Of a DNA stretch of 64,000 nucleotides, positions 8,899 through 16,977 are shown piece by piece. The position numbers and the translations under genes are program-made. Location: the NCBI GenBank assembly GCA_022787085.1, contig JALFVE010000047.1, positions 1 through 64,000 on the forward strand, given 5' to 3'. The notes beneath the pieces were generated by a model. It was given only the letters and a program-made list of their open reading frames with translations, ran no database searches and was not told the origin of the DNA. Within the stretch, counting starts at the first letter, position 1. The number at the start of each line of letters is the position of its first letter. This DNA comes from Oscillospiraceae bacterium. GTDB lineage: Bacteria > Bacillota > Clostridia > Oscillospirales > Ruminococcaceae.

Positions 8899-8956
8899 TT
8901 TTTTGGAATGTATGCTTTAAATAAATAAACCTAAGAATATTTGTTTTATTTTACTA

Positions 8957-8985
8957 TTGACATTTCGAAACGAATGTGCTATAAT
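8957..8985 (+). promoter_or_regulatory. Consensus promoter for the uptake operon
   Basis: TTGACA and TATAAT at 17-bp spacing. Because it lies after cbiK, the transporter operon can be transcribed independently of the B12 riboswitch. An interrupted TTCGAAACGAA stretch between the boxes could be an operator. Confidence 0.75.
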
Positions 8986-8994
8986 TTCTATGAT

Positions 8995-9031
8995 GTTTCT
9001 CCCCGCTGCTTTTTCGGGGAGAAACAGCTTT
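8995..9031 (+). terminator. Leader hairpin/attenuator between promoter and uptake operon
   Basis: GTTTCTCCCCG and CGGGGAGAAAC form a perfect 11-bp stem around a 9-nt loop, followed by AGCTTTTTTG. It lies just after the promoter and before the first gene, so it would stop most transcripts unless read-through is controlled. Confidence 0.6.
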
Positions 9032-9057
9032 TTTGATTTTGAAAGGGTTTTTGCTTA

Positions 9058-9951
9058 ATGAAGAATATTATCGCTGTTTCTGTTATGCTAATTTGCTTCC
9101 TTACGGTTCTTTCGGGCTGCGGAAAAAAGGGTGAGGATATTTCCGCTGAGACTGCTTCCCCTGCGGAGTCCGATATCAGCTCAAATGCTGTTGCTGTCGG
9201 TGAGGAAACTGTTCCCGACGGGCTTATTATCCCAGAGGATATGGTTCCCGTTTATGCCGATAGTCTGATGGACGGGGAATATGATATAGAGGTGGATTCA
9301 AGCTCCTCTATGTTTACGGTCACTGACTGCCGTCTGACGGTGAAAGACGGAAAAATGTCCGCTCGGATGACCATGGGCGGCACGGGCTATCTGTATGTTT
9401 TTATGGGAAAGGGGGAGGACGCTTCCGAAGATCAATTTATCCCCTTTGAGGAAAATCCCGACGGCACTCATTCCTTTACGGTTCCTGTTGAAGGGCTTGA
9501 CATGGGGATAGACTGCGCTGCTTTCAGCAAAAAAAAGGAAAAATGGTACGACCGCACTCTTCTTTTCAAGGCGGATTCCCTTCCCTTGGAGGCTTTTGCG
9601 GACAGGACTGCTGTTACTCCCGCCGATCTGGGGCTTGCTGACGGGGAATACACCGTTTCCGTTTCACTTGAGGGCGGTTCGGGCAGGGCGAAGATATCCT
9701 CCCCTGCAAGGCTTACTGTGGAAAACGGGGAGGCTATTGCCGAAATTGTCTGGGGCAGCTCTAATTACGACTGCATGACGGTGGACGGTGTGAAATATTC
9801 TCCTGTGAACACTGAGGGAAATTCCGCTTTTCTTATCCCTGTGGCAGGATTTGATATCAAGCTTCACGTTTCTGCCAACACCACTGCCATGAGCACTCCT
9901 CACGAGATCGGATACACCCTCTTTTTTGATTCGGAGACTATTGAGCAATGA
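9058..9951 (+). CDS. Lipoprotein with two beta-rich repeats, NEAT/Shp-like (tentative)
   Basis: A 297-residue lipoprotein (lipobox TVLSGC, Cys about 21) with two tandem domains of about 110 residues. Each starts with a DGEY motif (MDGEYDIEV, ADGEYTVSV) and has an ITV/LTVENG strand plus an aromatic-rich hairpin (GSSNYDCMTVDGVKYSP). This layout resembles heme- or metal-binding surface domains (NEAT or Shp-like) that accompany iron/heme transporters in Firmicutes; I infer this from pattern and context only. Its stop overlaps the ATG of the substrate-binding protein (ATGA), so the two are translationally coupled. A likely role is cell-surface capture of the ligand before transfer to the binding protein. 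Confidence 0.6.
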   Translation: MKNIIAVSVMLICFLTVLSGCGKKGEDISAETASPAESDISSNAVAVGEETVPDGLIIPEDMVPVYADSLMDGEYDIEVDSSSSMFTVTDCRLTVKDGKMSARMTMGGTGYLYVFMGKGEDASEDQFIPFEENPDGTHSFTVPVEGLDMGIDCAAFSKKKEKWYDRTLLFKADSLPLEAFADRTAVTPADLGLADGEYTVSVSLEGGSGRAKISSPARLTVENGEAIAEIVWGSSNYDCMTVDGVKYSPVNTEGNSAFLIPVAGFDIKLHVSANTTAMSTPHEIGYTLFFDSETIEQ

Positions 9952-11081
9952 AATTTCTTTTAAGGTTCGTTTCGGCTTTGATGTTATGCGCTGTGCTTTC
10001 GGGATGCTCCGAGGAAAAAAATTACGGGGCGGCTCCCTTTGACAATGCGGTTTTTGCGGGGGAGATGGAGCTTTTATATGCAGATCAGTTCAGTGCGGAA
10101 TATTATGATAACGGCATTTCGCTTGTGAGCATTGCCGATGGGGGAGAATATCTTCTTGTTCCCCATGATATGGCTGTGACGGGCGTTTCGGAGGATATTA
10201 CCGTGATCTCCGTGCCATGCGAAAGAATTTATCTTGCGGCTTCATCTGCTATGGACTCCTTTTTCGGTATCGGTGCGCAGAACAGCATTTTTGCGACCTC
10301 CACTCTCCCGAGAGACTGGGCGCTCCCTGAGGTCAGGGCTGCTATGGATAATGAGGACATCCTTTATGCGGGGAAATATTCTGCGCCCGATTATGAGCTG
10401 ATTTTATCCGAGGGCTGCGATATTGCTGTTGAATCTACCATGATCTATCACAAGCCTGAGGTGAAGGAACAGCTGGAGCGCTTGGGAATACCTGTTCTTA
10501 TTGAGCGGTCAAGCTATGAGGCTCACCCTCTGGGACGGCTTGAATGGATAAAGCTCTGGGGGCTTTTAACGGGCAGGGAGGATGAGGCGGAGAGCATCTT
10601 TGACGGTCAGGCTGCTCTTCTTGACGATGTTATTCAAAACGGTGATTCGGGCAGGCGGGCGGCATTTTTTTATTTAAGCTCAAACGGCAGCGCTGTTGTG
10701 CGAAAGCCCGGGGATTATGTTTCAAAAATGATAGAGCTTGCAGGTGGGGATTATATTTTTACTCCCGAGGACTTGAACGTGGAGGAAAATGCAATGTCCA
10801 CCATGAATATGCAGTTTGAGGCGTTTTACGATAAGGCTTCGGCGGCGGACGTTATCATTTACAACAGCGCTATTGACGGCGGTGTGGCGGATATGGACGG
10901 GCTCCTTGACAAAAACAGTCTGCTTGCGGGCTTTAAGGCTTTTAAGTCGGGGGATGTCTGGTGCACCGAAAAGAATATGTTTCAGCAGACTACCTGTGCG
11001 GCGGAGGTCATTTCCGAGCTTAACAGGATCTTTTCGGGCACTGCCGATGACGAGATGGAGTTTTTTTACAGGCTCAAATGA
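9948..11081 (+). CDS. ABC transporter substrate-binding lipoprotein, FecB/BtuF type
   Basis: A 377-residue lipoprotein (lipobox AVLSGC, Cys about 20) of the periplasmic-binding type III fold that serves iron-siderophore, heme and corrinoid importers. The typical segments are the first-lobe strand DITVISVPCERIYLAASS, GIGAQNSIFATS, the backbone helix region EGCDIAVESTMIYHKPEVKEQLERLGIPVLIE, and YVSKMIELAGGDYIF in the second lobe. It overlaps the upstream lipoprotein gene by 4 bp and the permease ORF begins at its stop. The ligand is unknown: heme, ferric siderophore or corrinoid are all compatible. Confidence 0.85.
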   Translation: MKFLLRFVSALMLCAVLSGCSEEKNYGAAPFDNAVFAGEMELLYADQFSAEYYDNGISLVSIADGGEYLLVPHDMAVTGVSEDITVISVPCERIYLAASSAMDSFFGIGAQNSIFATSTLPRDWALPEVRAAMDNEDILYAGKYSAPDYELILSEGCDIAVESTMIYHKPEVKEQLERLGIPVLIERSSYEAHPLGRLEWIKLWGLLTGREDEAESIFDGQAALLDDVIQNGDSGRRAAFFYLSSNGSAVVRKPGDYVSKMIELAGGDYIFTPEDLNVEENAMSTMNMQFEAFYDKASAADVIIYNSAIDGGVADMDGLLDKNSLLAGFKAFKSGDVWCTEKNMFQQTTCAAEVISELNRIFSGTADDEMEFFYRLK

Positions 11082-11104
11082 TCTTTTTTGATGGAGGGAA
11101 TGGA

Positions 11105-12124
11105 ATGAAAAAAGGAGCGGGACGTTATATTTTCTGCTATATCGCTTTATTTCTTCTGCTGCTTTTTCTCTGCGGAGCGAGCCTTTTTCTGGGCAGTGTG
11201 AGCTATTCGCCCCGTGATGTATCAGACGTTCTTTTCGGCGGCGTGCGGGGAAATGCGGCGGCTGACATTATTCTCTCCATCAGGCTGCCCCGCACCCTTG
11301 CGGCGGCTGTGCTGGGCGGCGGGCTGGCTGTTTCGGGCTATCTTTTGCAGACATATTTTGCAAATCCCATTGCGGGCCCCTTTGTGCTGGGCATTTCCTC
11401 GGGGGCTAAGCTGACGGTGGCTATGGCGATGATCTTTTTCCTGCAAAGAGGCATTCCCCTTTCCTCGGGGGGACTTATTCTGTCCTCCTTTGCGGGCTCT
11501 ATGCTTTCAATGGGCTTTATCCTTGCGGTTTCGGCAAGGGTCAGAAAAAGCTCCATGCTTGTGGTTTGCGGCGTTATGATCGGATATATCTGCTCGGGGC
11601 TTACCGATTTTGCCGTTACCTTTGCGGACGATTCCAACATTGTTAATCTGCACAGCTGGTCATTGGGCAGCTTTTCCGGCATTGACATGGGGGATGCTGC
11701 TGCTTTTTCTCCTGTTATCCTTGCATCTCTGGCGGCGGCTTTCCTTATGTCAAAGCAGATCAACGCTTACCGCATGGGCGAGGCTTATGCACGAAATTCG
11801 GGAGTCAACATCAAGGCTTTCAGGCTGGGGCTTATTCTTATCTCAAGCCTGCTTTCAGCTTCCGTTACCGCTTTTGCTGGCCCTGTTTCCTTTGTGGGGA
11901 TAGCTGTTCCTCATCTTATCAAAAAGCTTTTCGGAAACGGCGACCCCAAGCTTATTATCCCCGCTTCATTTCTCGGGGGAGCGGTTTTCTGCCTTTTATG
12001 CGATCTCCCTGCCAGACTGCTTTTCGCTCCTGCGGAGCTTAGCATAAGCTCGGTGACGGCGCTGGCGGGTGCCCCTGTGGTTATCGGTATCATGGCGAGG
12101 AGGAAAAATGCAGAGAATGAGTAA
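11105..12124 (+). CDS. FecCD-family ABC transporter permease
   Basis: A 339-residue integral membrane protein with about ten hydrophobic helices, the inner-membrane channel of an iron/corrinoid-type importer. Family features include RLPRTLAAAVLGGGLAVSGY near the N terminus, NPIAGPFVLGISSGA, and the C-terminal VGIAVPHLIKKLFGNGDPKLIIP. The ORF track begins at 11078, but GGAGGGAATGGA directly before the ATG at 11105 marks the better start. Importers of this family need a dedicated ATP-binding subunit; the expected next gene is reduced to its first few codons (see 12108), so the transporter may be crippled or borrow another ATPase. Confidence 0.9.
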   Translation: MKKGAGRYIFCYIALFLLLLFLCGASLFLGSVSYSPRDVSDVLFGGVRGNAAADIILSIRLPRTLAAAVLGGGLAVSGYLLQTYFANPIAGPFVLGISSGAKLTVAMAMIFFLQRGIPLSSGGLILSSFAGSMLSMGFILAVSARVRKSSMLVVCGVMIGYICSGLTDFAVTFADDSNIVNLHSWSLGSFSGIDMGDAAAFSPVILASLAAAFLMSKQINAYRMGEAYARNSGVNIKAFRLGLILISSLLSASVTAFAGPVSFVGIAVPHLIKKLFGNGDPKLIIPASFLGGAVFCLLCDLPARLLFAPAELSISSVTALAGAPVVIGIMARRKNAENE

Positions 12125-12140
12125 TACTAAACACCATTAG
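12108..12140 (+). pseudogene. Remnant start of the missing ABC ATPase gene
   Basis: A strong ribosome site (AGGAGG) followed by ATG CAG AGA ATG AGT lies inside the permease 3' end, exactly where the overlapping ATPase gene of such operons should begin. After five codons the frame enters the 102-bp miniature element and stops at a TAG. No ATPase sequence follows the element. The simplest reading is insertion followed by deletion of the gene body, perhaps by recombination between two element copies. Confidence 0.6.
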
Positions 12141-12225
12141 AATTATGGAGAAGAAATCGCCGCAAAATCTTGCATATATGGATTTTGCGGCGAGAGCTTC
12201 CCATAATTCAATAGGTGTTTAGTAT
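12124..12225. mobile_element. 102-bp MITE, copy 1 (IS630-related ends)
   Basis: ATACTAAACACC at the left and GGTGTTTAGTAT at the right are perfect terminal inverted repeats with TA next to CTAAACACC, as in TA-targeting IS630/Tc1 elements. The interior contains CGCCGCAAAATC/GATTTTGCGGCG and GAATTATGG/CCATAATTC pairs, so the whole element folds on itself. It differs from copy 2 at one position in the interior. It has no coding capacity. Confidence 0.85.
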
Positions 12226-12228
12226 AAA

Positions 12229-12275
12229 ATCCCCTCAAAGCAGATCTTTTCAATGGATATCTGCTCTGAGGGGAT
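12229..12275 (-). terminator. Terminator of the zinc-ribbon/LRR gene
   Basis: ATCCCCTCA...TGAGGGGAT with an inner AGCAGAT/ATCTGCT pair. On the minus strand it is followed by TTTTA, just past the LRR gene stop. Confidence 0.7.
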
Positions 12276-12294
12276 ATATATTATTATGCTTTTA

Positions 12295-13578
12295 TCAGTA
12301 TCTGATTATGCTTGCAGAACAGTCACAGAAGGCTGAAGAATCTTCGCCCTTTCTGTTAATGATCTTAGCGTTCATGGGGATATGGATAGTTCTGAGGGAG
12401 GTACAGCCTGCAAATGCATCTTCATGTATTTTTTCAAGCTCTGCAGGAAGCGTTATTTCTTCAAGTGAGGTGCAGTTCTTGAATGCGCTTGTTATATATG
12501 TTACGCTGTCGGGCAGCTTTACCTCACGAAGTGATGTACAGTTTCCGAAGAAGCCATCCTCCGCTGCACCGCTCCTGCCCGACAAACATTTTACCGTTCC
12601 CTCCAGCGAAACCGATTCAAGTGAGGTACATCCGCTGAACATTGAAGTTATTTCTTCAATGTAATCAAAACGTATATTTGCTTTTTTAAGTGATGTGTAG
12701 TTTTTGAAGTATTCATTATAATCCTCATGAATACCCCTGGATAAATAAGCGTCGATATACTCTAATGACGGGCATTTTTTTATTTGGATCTTGTTTCTTG
12801 TTGAGGTTGATGTGAAGGATTTCAGTGATGGACAGTTCTCTATGGAAATATCTCTGTCAGAAGTATTATAAACGTCTCCCGATATCTGAACATTTGTGAG
12901 ATTTACTTTCGCATTGCTGCGAATCTCAGAAAATGATACATTTAACGAAGGACAATTACAGAGGCAGAAATAATCGTACTTACTCGGATATCTGACCTCT
13001 GTCAATGCGGGCATATTAAATATTTCAACACAGTATAGCGAATCCGAAAGATAAAGATATTTTAATGAAGGAAACTCTGCAAGATTGCAAAGATCATAAA
13101 AATAATCATATTCAGCTTTAGGAAAATAAATTGCTTCAACGCTTTTCCGAAAATCTTCGGTTTCCTTAGTCGCCATATTCGTGTATTCTGAATTACAGAA
13201 ATCTAATGAGGCGGAAATACCTTCAGGACCGTTTTCAAATGTAATTACCTTTGAGCCAAGGTGTGATCTCCAGAAGGATGAGAAGTTCTCAATCATTTTT
13301 TTTACATCGTCAACATTACAATCATCGCTTTTTGTTAAGTTTGCAGGAAGAACCACTGCATCTTTCGGACATTCTGATGTGTATTTTTTCTTTGCAGGGG
13401 CTTTTTCTGCCTTGGGGGCGGCAGGCACGGTGAGCTTTGTTCCGCACTTTGAACAGAATACGGAATCGGGCAGCAATACGGCTCCGCACTCCGGGCAGCT
13501 AAGCTCCTGCTTTGCTCCGCAGAAGCGGCAGAATAAGCTTCCGTCTTCAATCGTTTTTTTACAGCTGATACATTTCAT
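12295..13578 (-). CDS. Double zinc-ribbon plus leucine-rich-repeat protein
   Basis: A 427-residue protein with no signal peptide. Residues 3-50 contain two zinc ribbons (CISCKKT...CRFCG and CPECGAV...CSKCG), followed by a basic Ala/Lys/Pro linker (about 50-70). From about 140 onward there are BspA-type (LRR_5) leucine-rich repeats with the recurring CTSLESVSL/CTSLREVKLPDSVTYI pattern and the final FAGCTSLRTIHIP. Such repeats usually bind protein partners. A paralogue with the same layout is at 42271. Both genes sit next to TACTAA-ended mobile elements, and this one is bracketed by two direct copies of the 102-bp MITE. A GGAG ribosome site supports the ATG. Function is unknown. Confidence 0.85.
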   Translation of the reverse strand: MKCISCKKTIEDGSLFCRFCGAKQELSCPECGAVLLPDSVFCSKCGTKLTVPAAPKAEKAPAKKKYTSECPKDAVVLPANLTKSDDCNVDDVKKMIENFSSFWRSHLGSKVITFENGPEGISASLDFCNSEYTNMATKETEDFRKSVEAIYFPKAEYDYFYDLCNLAEFPSLKYLYLSDSLYCVEIFNMPALTEVRYPSKYDYFCLCNCPSLNVSFSEIRSNAKVNLTNVQISGDVYNTSDRDISIENCPSLKSFTSTSTRNKIQIKKCPSLEYIDAYLSRGIHEDYNEYFKNYTSLKKANIRFDYIEEITSMFSGCTSLESVSLEGTVKCLSGRSGAAEDGFFGNCTSLREVKLPDSVTYITSAFKNCTSLEEITLPAELEKIHEDAFAGCTSLRTIHIPMNAKIINRKGEDSSAFCDCSASIIRY

Positions 13579-13691
13579 GCGTTTTCTCCTTTTATTATTT
13601 TGATTTATCTTATTAAAGCGAATACTATATTAACATTATACAACATTTGTCAGGTTTCGTCAATACATTTACAGACATATTGCCGAAATTT

Positions 13692-13752
13692 ATACTAATC
13701 TTTAATCGTTCTGTTGACAAAGGCGGCAGATAGAACGATTAAAGATTAGTAT
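13692..13752. repeat. 61-bp inverted-repeat element with TACTAA ends
   Basis: ATACTAATCTTTAATCGTTCT and its exact reverse complement flank a 19-bp core. The ends share the TACTAA start of the IS630-related elements in this window. This looks like a miniature or internally deleted relative. It could also form a long hairpin when transcribed. Confidence 0.6.
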
Positions 13753-13762
13753 TATGCATCAG

Positions 13763-13796
13763 AAAAGGCTGCCCGTGAAAAAACGGACAGCCTTTT
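13763..13796 (-). terminator. Terminator of the P-type ATPase gene, displaced by a MITE
   Basis: AAAAGGCTG(C)CCGT and ACGG(A)CAGCCTTTT form the stem. It lies 130 bp past the ATPase stop because MITE copy 2 sits between gene and terminator. Confidence 0.65.
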
Positions 13797-13827
13797 ACTT
13801 ATTCCTATTCGATTGCGGTGGAATGTT

Positions 13828-13929
13828 ATACTAAACACCATTAGAATTATGGAGAAGAAATCGCCGCAAAATCTTGCATATATGGATTTTGCGGCGAGAG
13901 ATTCCCATAATTCAATAGGTGTTTAGTAT
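13828..13929. mobile_element. 102-bp MITE, copy 2
   Basis: The same element and orientation as copy 1, differing by one base (GAGAGATTCCC versus GAGAGCTTCCC). Its right end abuts the ATPase gene: the last element base is part of the TAA stop codon. Confidence 0.85.
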
Positions 13930-16550
13930 TATTCTCCCTTTGCAAATGCCTTTCGTATCATATTGATAGGTATTACCATGAACGCAAGGACTATGCATAT
14001 AAGCCATGTCACGGGGCTCAGTGCCTCAACGCTCAGCACCTCTCCGCCGAAGGTCACGAAGATGAACTGGAGCACGAATATGGACAGCATTACATAGATG
14101 AAATTCTTGTTTCTGCCCAGTCCCTCAAAGGGATTCATATGTGAGGTTCTCGCATTGAAGCCGTTGAAGGTGATCGCCATCATAAAGGTTGCGAATACGG
14201 CGGATTTGAGATAGGTATTGTCCACGCCGCCGAAAAGCTCTCTTATTGCGGGCACGAATCTGATGCAAAGGCAGACTGCTGTGATATAAATCGCTGATAT
14301 GATTATTTCCGTCATCATTCCCTTGCTGACAATGCTTGCGGAACGAGGTACGGGCTGCTCCTTCATGTATTCCTTGAGGGCAGGCTCGCTTCCGAAGGCG
14401 ATTGCTGCCAAGGTATCCATTGCAAGGTTTACAAGGAGAAGCTGGATAACGGTCATCATCACGTTTTCGCCCATAAGGGGTCCGATAAAGCAGGTCAGCA
14501 CCGCTGCTACGTTTACGGTAAGCTGGAAAATAAGGAACTTGCGTATGCTTTTGAACATGGTTCTGCCGTAAAGGATAGCCTTTTCAATGGATGAGAAGTT
14601 ATCATCGAGAATGGTGATATCTCCCGCTTCCTTGGCTACCTCGGTGCCGCTGCCCATTGCAAAGCCAACATCCGCTTTCTTGAGGGCGGGGGAGTCGTTT
14701 ACGCCGTCTCCTGTCATTCCCACTACAAGATTTAACTCCTGTGCGGCTCTTACAAGGCGGCTCTTATCGGTGGGAAGCGCTCTGGATACCACTCTGAGAT
14801 CGGGCAGCAGCGCTTTAAGCTCATCATCTGTCTTTTCCGCAAGCTCGGCGCTGGTGAGGGCTATATCCGTATCCTTGGTAAGAAGTCCTGCTTCCTTGGC
14901 AATTGCTACGGCGGTTTCCTTTCTGTCGCCTGTTACCATTACTACCTGTATTCCTGCGTTCTGAACCTCCTTGATCGCATCCACTGCTTCCTTGCGGACA
15001 TTATCTCGGATACTGAGCAGGCACACAAGTGTTACCGTTCCCTCGTCGGATTCGCCGTTTTTCTTGGCTACGCCTAAGAGTCTCATTGATCTGGACGCCT
15101 GAGTGTCGATATAATTCATAAGGGCTGATTTATCGGGCAGGGACTTTACCTCACCCTTTTCATCCACATAGGAATCGCATCTTTCCAGGAGCCTTTCGGG
15201 TGCGCCCTTTATATAGGTCACGGGGCTGCCGTTTTCGTTTACCGTTACGCTGGAGCATTTCTTGTTGGAATCAAAGGCGCTGAAATTCAGCACGTTATCC
15301 TTTTTGATATCTCCCGCTCTGCCTGCGTCCATGAGATAGGTCATAAGGGCACGGTCGGTGCTGTTTCCGCCGATAACTGTGCCTTCGCCGGGGGCTGCGC
15401 TGTTATTTACGCCTGCGCCGATGATTATATCCTTTGCAAGAGGTGCGGGTATTTTGTCAAAGCTGTCGTAAAGGCTGCCGTCTCCTGCGGAAAGCTCTAC
15501 TACAGAAAGCTTGCCCTCGGTGATGGTTCCTGTTTTATCGCTGAAAAGTATGCTCAGGCTTCCTGCTGTCTCAAGTCCGTTTATCTTCCTTACAAGGACG
15601 TTGTCCTTTGCCATTTTAAGGCTCTGGAAGGAAAGAAGGATGGATGTGAGCATGGGAAGTCCCTCGGGTACTGCGCACACGATTATTGTTACGGCTACTG
15701 TTACTGCGTCCATTATCAGGCGTACCCAGCCGAAAAAGTCTGCGGGTATGCTGCCTGTGATAAGCGTTTTTGCCATTATTCCCACTACGATGCATATTGC
15801 GCCTATGTAGCCGAAGGTGGATATCTGCTTCGCAAGGTGGCTGAGCTTTACCTGGAGAGGTGTTTCTCTGGTATCCTCCTGCACCTCCAGCGCAAGCTCT
15901 CCGAACAGGGTCTTGTCGCCTACTACCTTGATCTCCATATAGCCTTCGCCGCCGCAGACTACTGTGCCTCGATATGCGTAATGCTTATTGAGAAGATCCT
16001 TTATTTCATATCCCTCGCCCTTTTCATCGGGGAGCTTTTCCGCTTCCTCGGTCTCGCCGTTCAGGGCTGCCTGATCTACCTTGATGCTGCCCATAACTAT
16101 CTCGCCGTCTGCGGGAAGCTTGTCGCCTGCCTGGAGATAGACGATATCTCCCACTACTACCTCGCTCACATGTATCTCGGTGAGCTTGCCGTCTCTTATC
16201 ACCTTGGCAGTCTCCTTGGCTTCCTCCTCTGCCTTCAGGGCGGACGCCTTGCCTTCCTGCTTGCTTTCGCTGACTGCAGATACTCCGTTTGCGATCATTA
16301 TTGCCAGAAGTATTCCCGCAGGCTCAAACCATTCCGCCTGTCCCATGAAAAACAGTACCACCTGCACCACAAGCGCTACAAGCAGTATCATTATCATTGG
16401 ATCCTTAAAGCCCTCAAGTATCTTTTTCCACAGCGGGTCGGGCGGGATCTGCGTCAGGGTATTCGCTCCGTGCTCCCTGCGGCTTGCCTCTGCTTCGCTT
16501 TGGGTAAGTCCCTTGGGGACGGTGCTTTGCGGCTTTTCTTTTACTTGCAT
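13929..16550 (-). CDS. P-type calcium-transporting ATPase (type II)
   Basis: An 873-residue membrane pump of the usual length for bacterial PMR1/PMCA-like Ca2+-ATPases. Features in order: N-terminal cation-ATPase domain (GLTQSEAEASRREHGANTL), helices 1-2, actuator domain with LNGETEEAEKLP (TGES-type), helix 4 with the ion-binding CAVPEGLPML, phosphorylation motif SDKTGTITEG, nucleotide domain with KGAPERLL, the hinge TGDGVNDSPALKKADVG, and four C-terminal helices. The PEGL motif and helix-6 NLAMDTLAAIAFG favour Ca2+ transport out of the cytoplasm, though Mn2+ is possible. It is monocistronic; AAAGGA precedes the ATG. A MITE lies at its very 3' end without changing the protein. Confidence 0.93.
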   Translation of the reverse strand: MQVKEKPQSTVPKGLTQSEAEASRREHGANTLTQIPPDPLWKKILEGFKDPMIMILLVALVVQVVLFFMGQAEWFEPAGILLAIMIANGVSAVSESKQEGKASALKAEEEAKETAKVIRDGKLTEIHVSEVVVGDIVYLQAGDKLPADGEIVMGSIKVDQAALNGETEEAEKLPDEKGEGYEIKDLLNKHYAYRGTVVCGGEGYMEIKVVGDKTLFGELALEVQEDTRETPLQVKLSHLAKQISTFGYIGAICIVVGIMAKTLITGSIPADFFGWVRLIMDAVTVAVTIIVCAVPEGLPMLTSILLSFQSLKMAKDNVLVRKINGLETAGSLSILFSDKTGTITEGKLSVVELSAGDGSLYDSFDKIPAPLAKDIIIGAGVNNSAAPGEGTVIGGNSTDRALMTYLMDAGRAGDIKKDNVLNFSAFDSNKKCSSVTVNENGSPVTYIKGAPERLLERCDSYVDEKGEVKSLPDKSALMNYIDTQASRSMRLLGVAKKNGESDEGTVTLVCLLSIRDNVRKEAVDAIKEVQNAGIQVVMVTGDRKETAVAIAKEAGLLTKDTDIALTSAELAEKTDDELKALLPDLRVVSRALPTDKSRLVRAAQELNLVVGMTGDGVNDSPALKKADVGFAMGSGTEVAKEAGDITILDDNFSSIEKAILYGRTMFKSIRKFLIFQLTVNVAAVLTCFIGPLMGENVMMTVIQLLLVNLAMDTLAAIAFGSEPALKEYMKEQPVPRSASIVSKGMMTEIIISAIYITAVCLCIRFVPAIRELFGGVDNTYLKSAVFATFMMAITFNGFNARTSHMNPFEGLGRNKNFIYVMLSIFVLQFIFVTFGGEVLSVEALSPVTWLICIVLAFMVIPINMIRKAFAKGE

Positions 16551-16738
16551 AATTTAAGCGTCCTTTCCTTTTTTTTGACTTGGCATTATCCGCTTTTGTG
16601 CCGATATGCGCTTATTCTGAATTATACTCCAAATACCTTCGATTGTCAATAGCTCTGCTATACAGCTTCATTATATTTAGATTAAAATCAGATTAATACT
16701 CATTATCCGCTTTTTTTTCGGAAATTTTTGCTTCTCTA

Positions 16739-16767
16739 TTGACAGGCGGCGGGAAATATGTTATAAT
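16739..16767 (+). promoter_or_regulatory. Promoter of the SAM riboswitch-metK unit
   Basis: TTGACA and TATAAT at 17-bp spacing, about 16 bp before the riboswitch. Confidence 0.8.
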
Positions 16768-16782
16768 CATTTTACGATAAAA

Positions 16783-16896
16783 CCTTATCAAGAGAGGCTG
16801 AGGTACTGGACCTGTGACGCCCGGCAACCTGATCATGCTGCATCTGCGGCAGAAGTAAGGTGCTAATTCCTGCGGAAGTTTTCCGAGAGATGAGGA
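16783..16896 (+). promoter_or_regulatory. SAM-I (S-box) riboswitch
   Basis: The S-box core is clear: CTTATCAAGAGAGGCTGAGG, then GACGCCCGGCAACC, then AAGGTGCTAATTCCTGCGG, and a closing AGATGAGG that pairs with the first strand. High SAM should fold the aptamer and allow the downstream terminator to form, switching metK off. Confidence 0.95.
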
Positions 16897-16919
16897 AATT
16901 ACAAAATCTGACTTTTTGT

Positions 16920-16950
16920 AAGGCACTCGTTTTTTCGGGTGCCTTTTTTT
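16920..16950 (+). terminator. Riboswitch-controlled terminator upstream of metK
   Basis: AAGGCACTCG and CGGGTGCCTT enclose a T-rich loop and are followed by TTTTT, between the S-box aptamer and the metK ribosome site. It serves as the expression platform. Confidence 0.85.
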
Positions 16951-16977
16951 CAGTTTATTTTTTATGGAGGTTTAAAT

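Noticed and set aside
12124-12225. Ordinary transcription terminator after the permease
   Set aside because: It could fold as a hairpin, but two near-identical copies elsewhere with TA-flanked inverted ends identify it as a mobile element.
15837-16652. Plus-strand ORF of 271 codons
   Set aside because: Antisense shadow of the P-type ATPase gene; no recognisable domain and no ribosome site.
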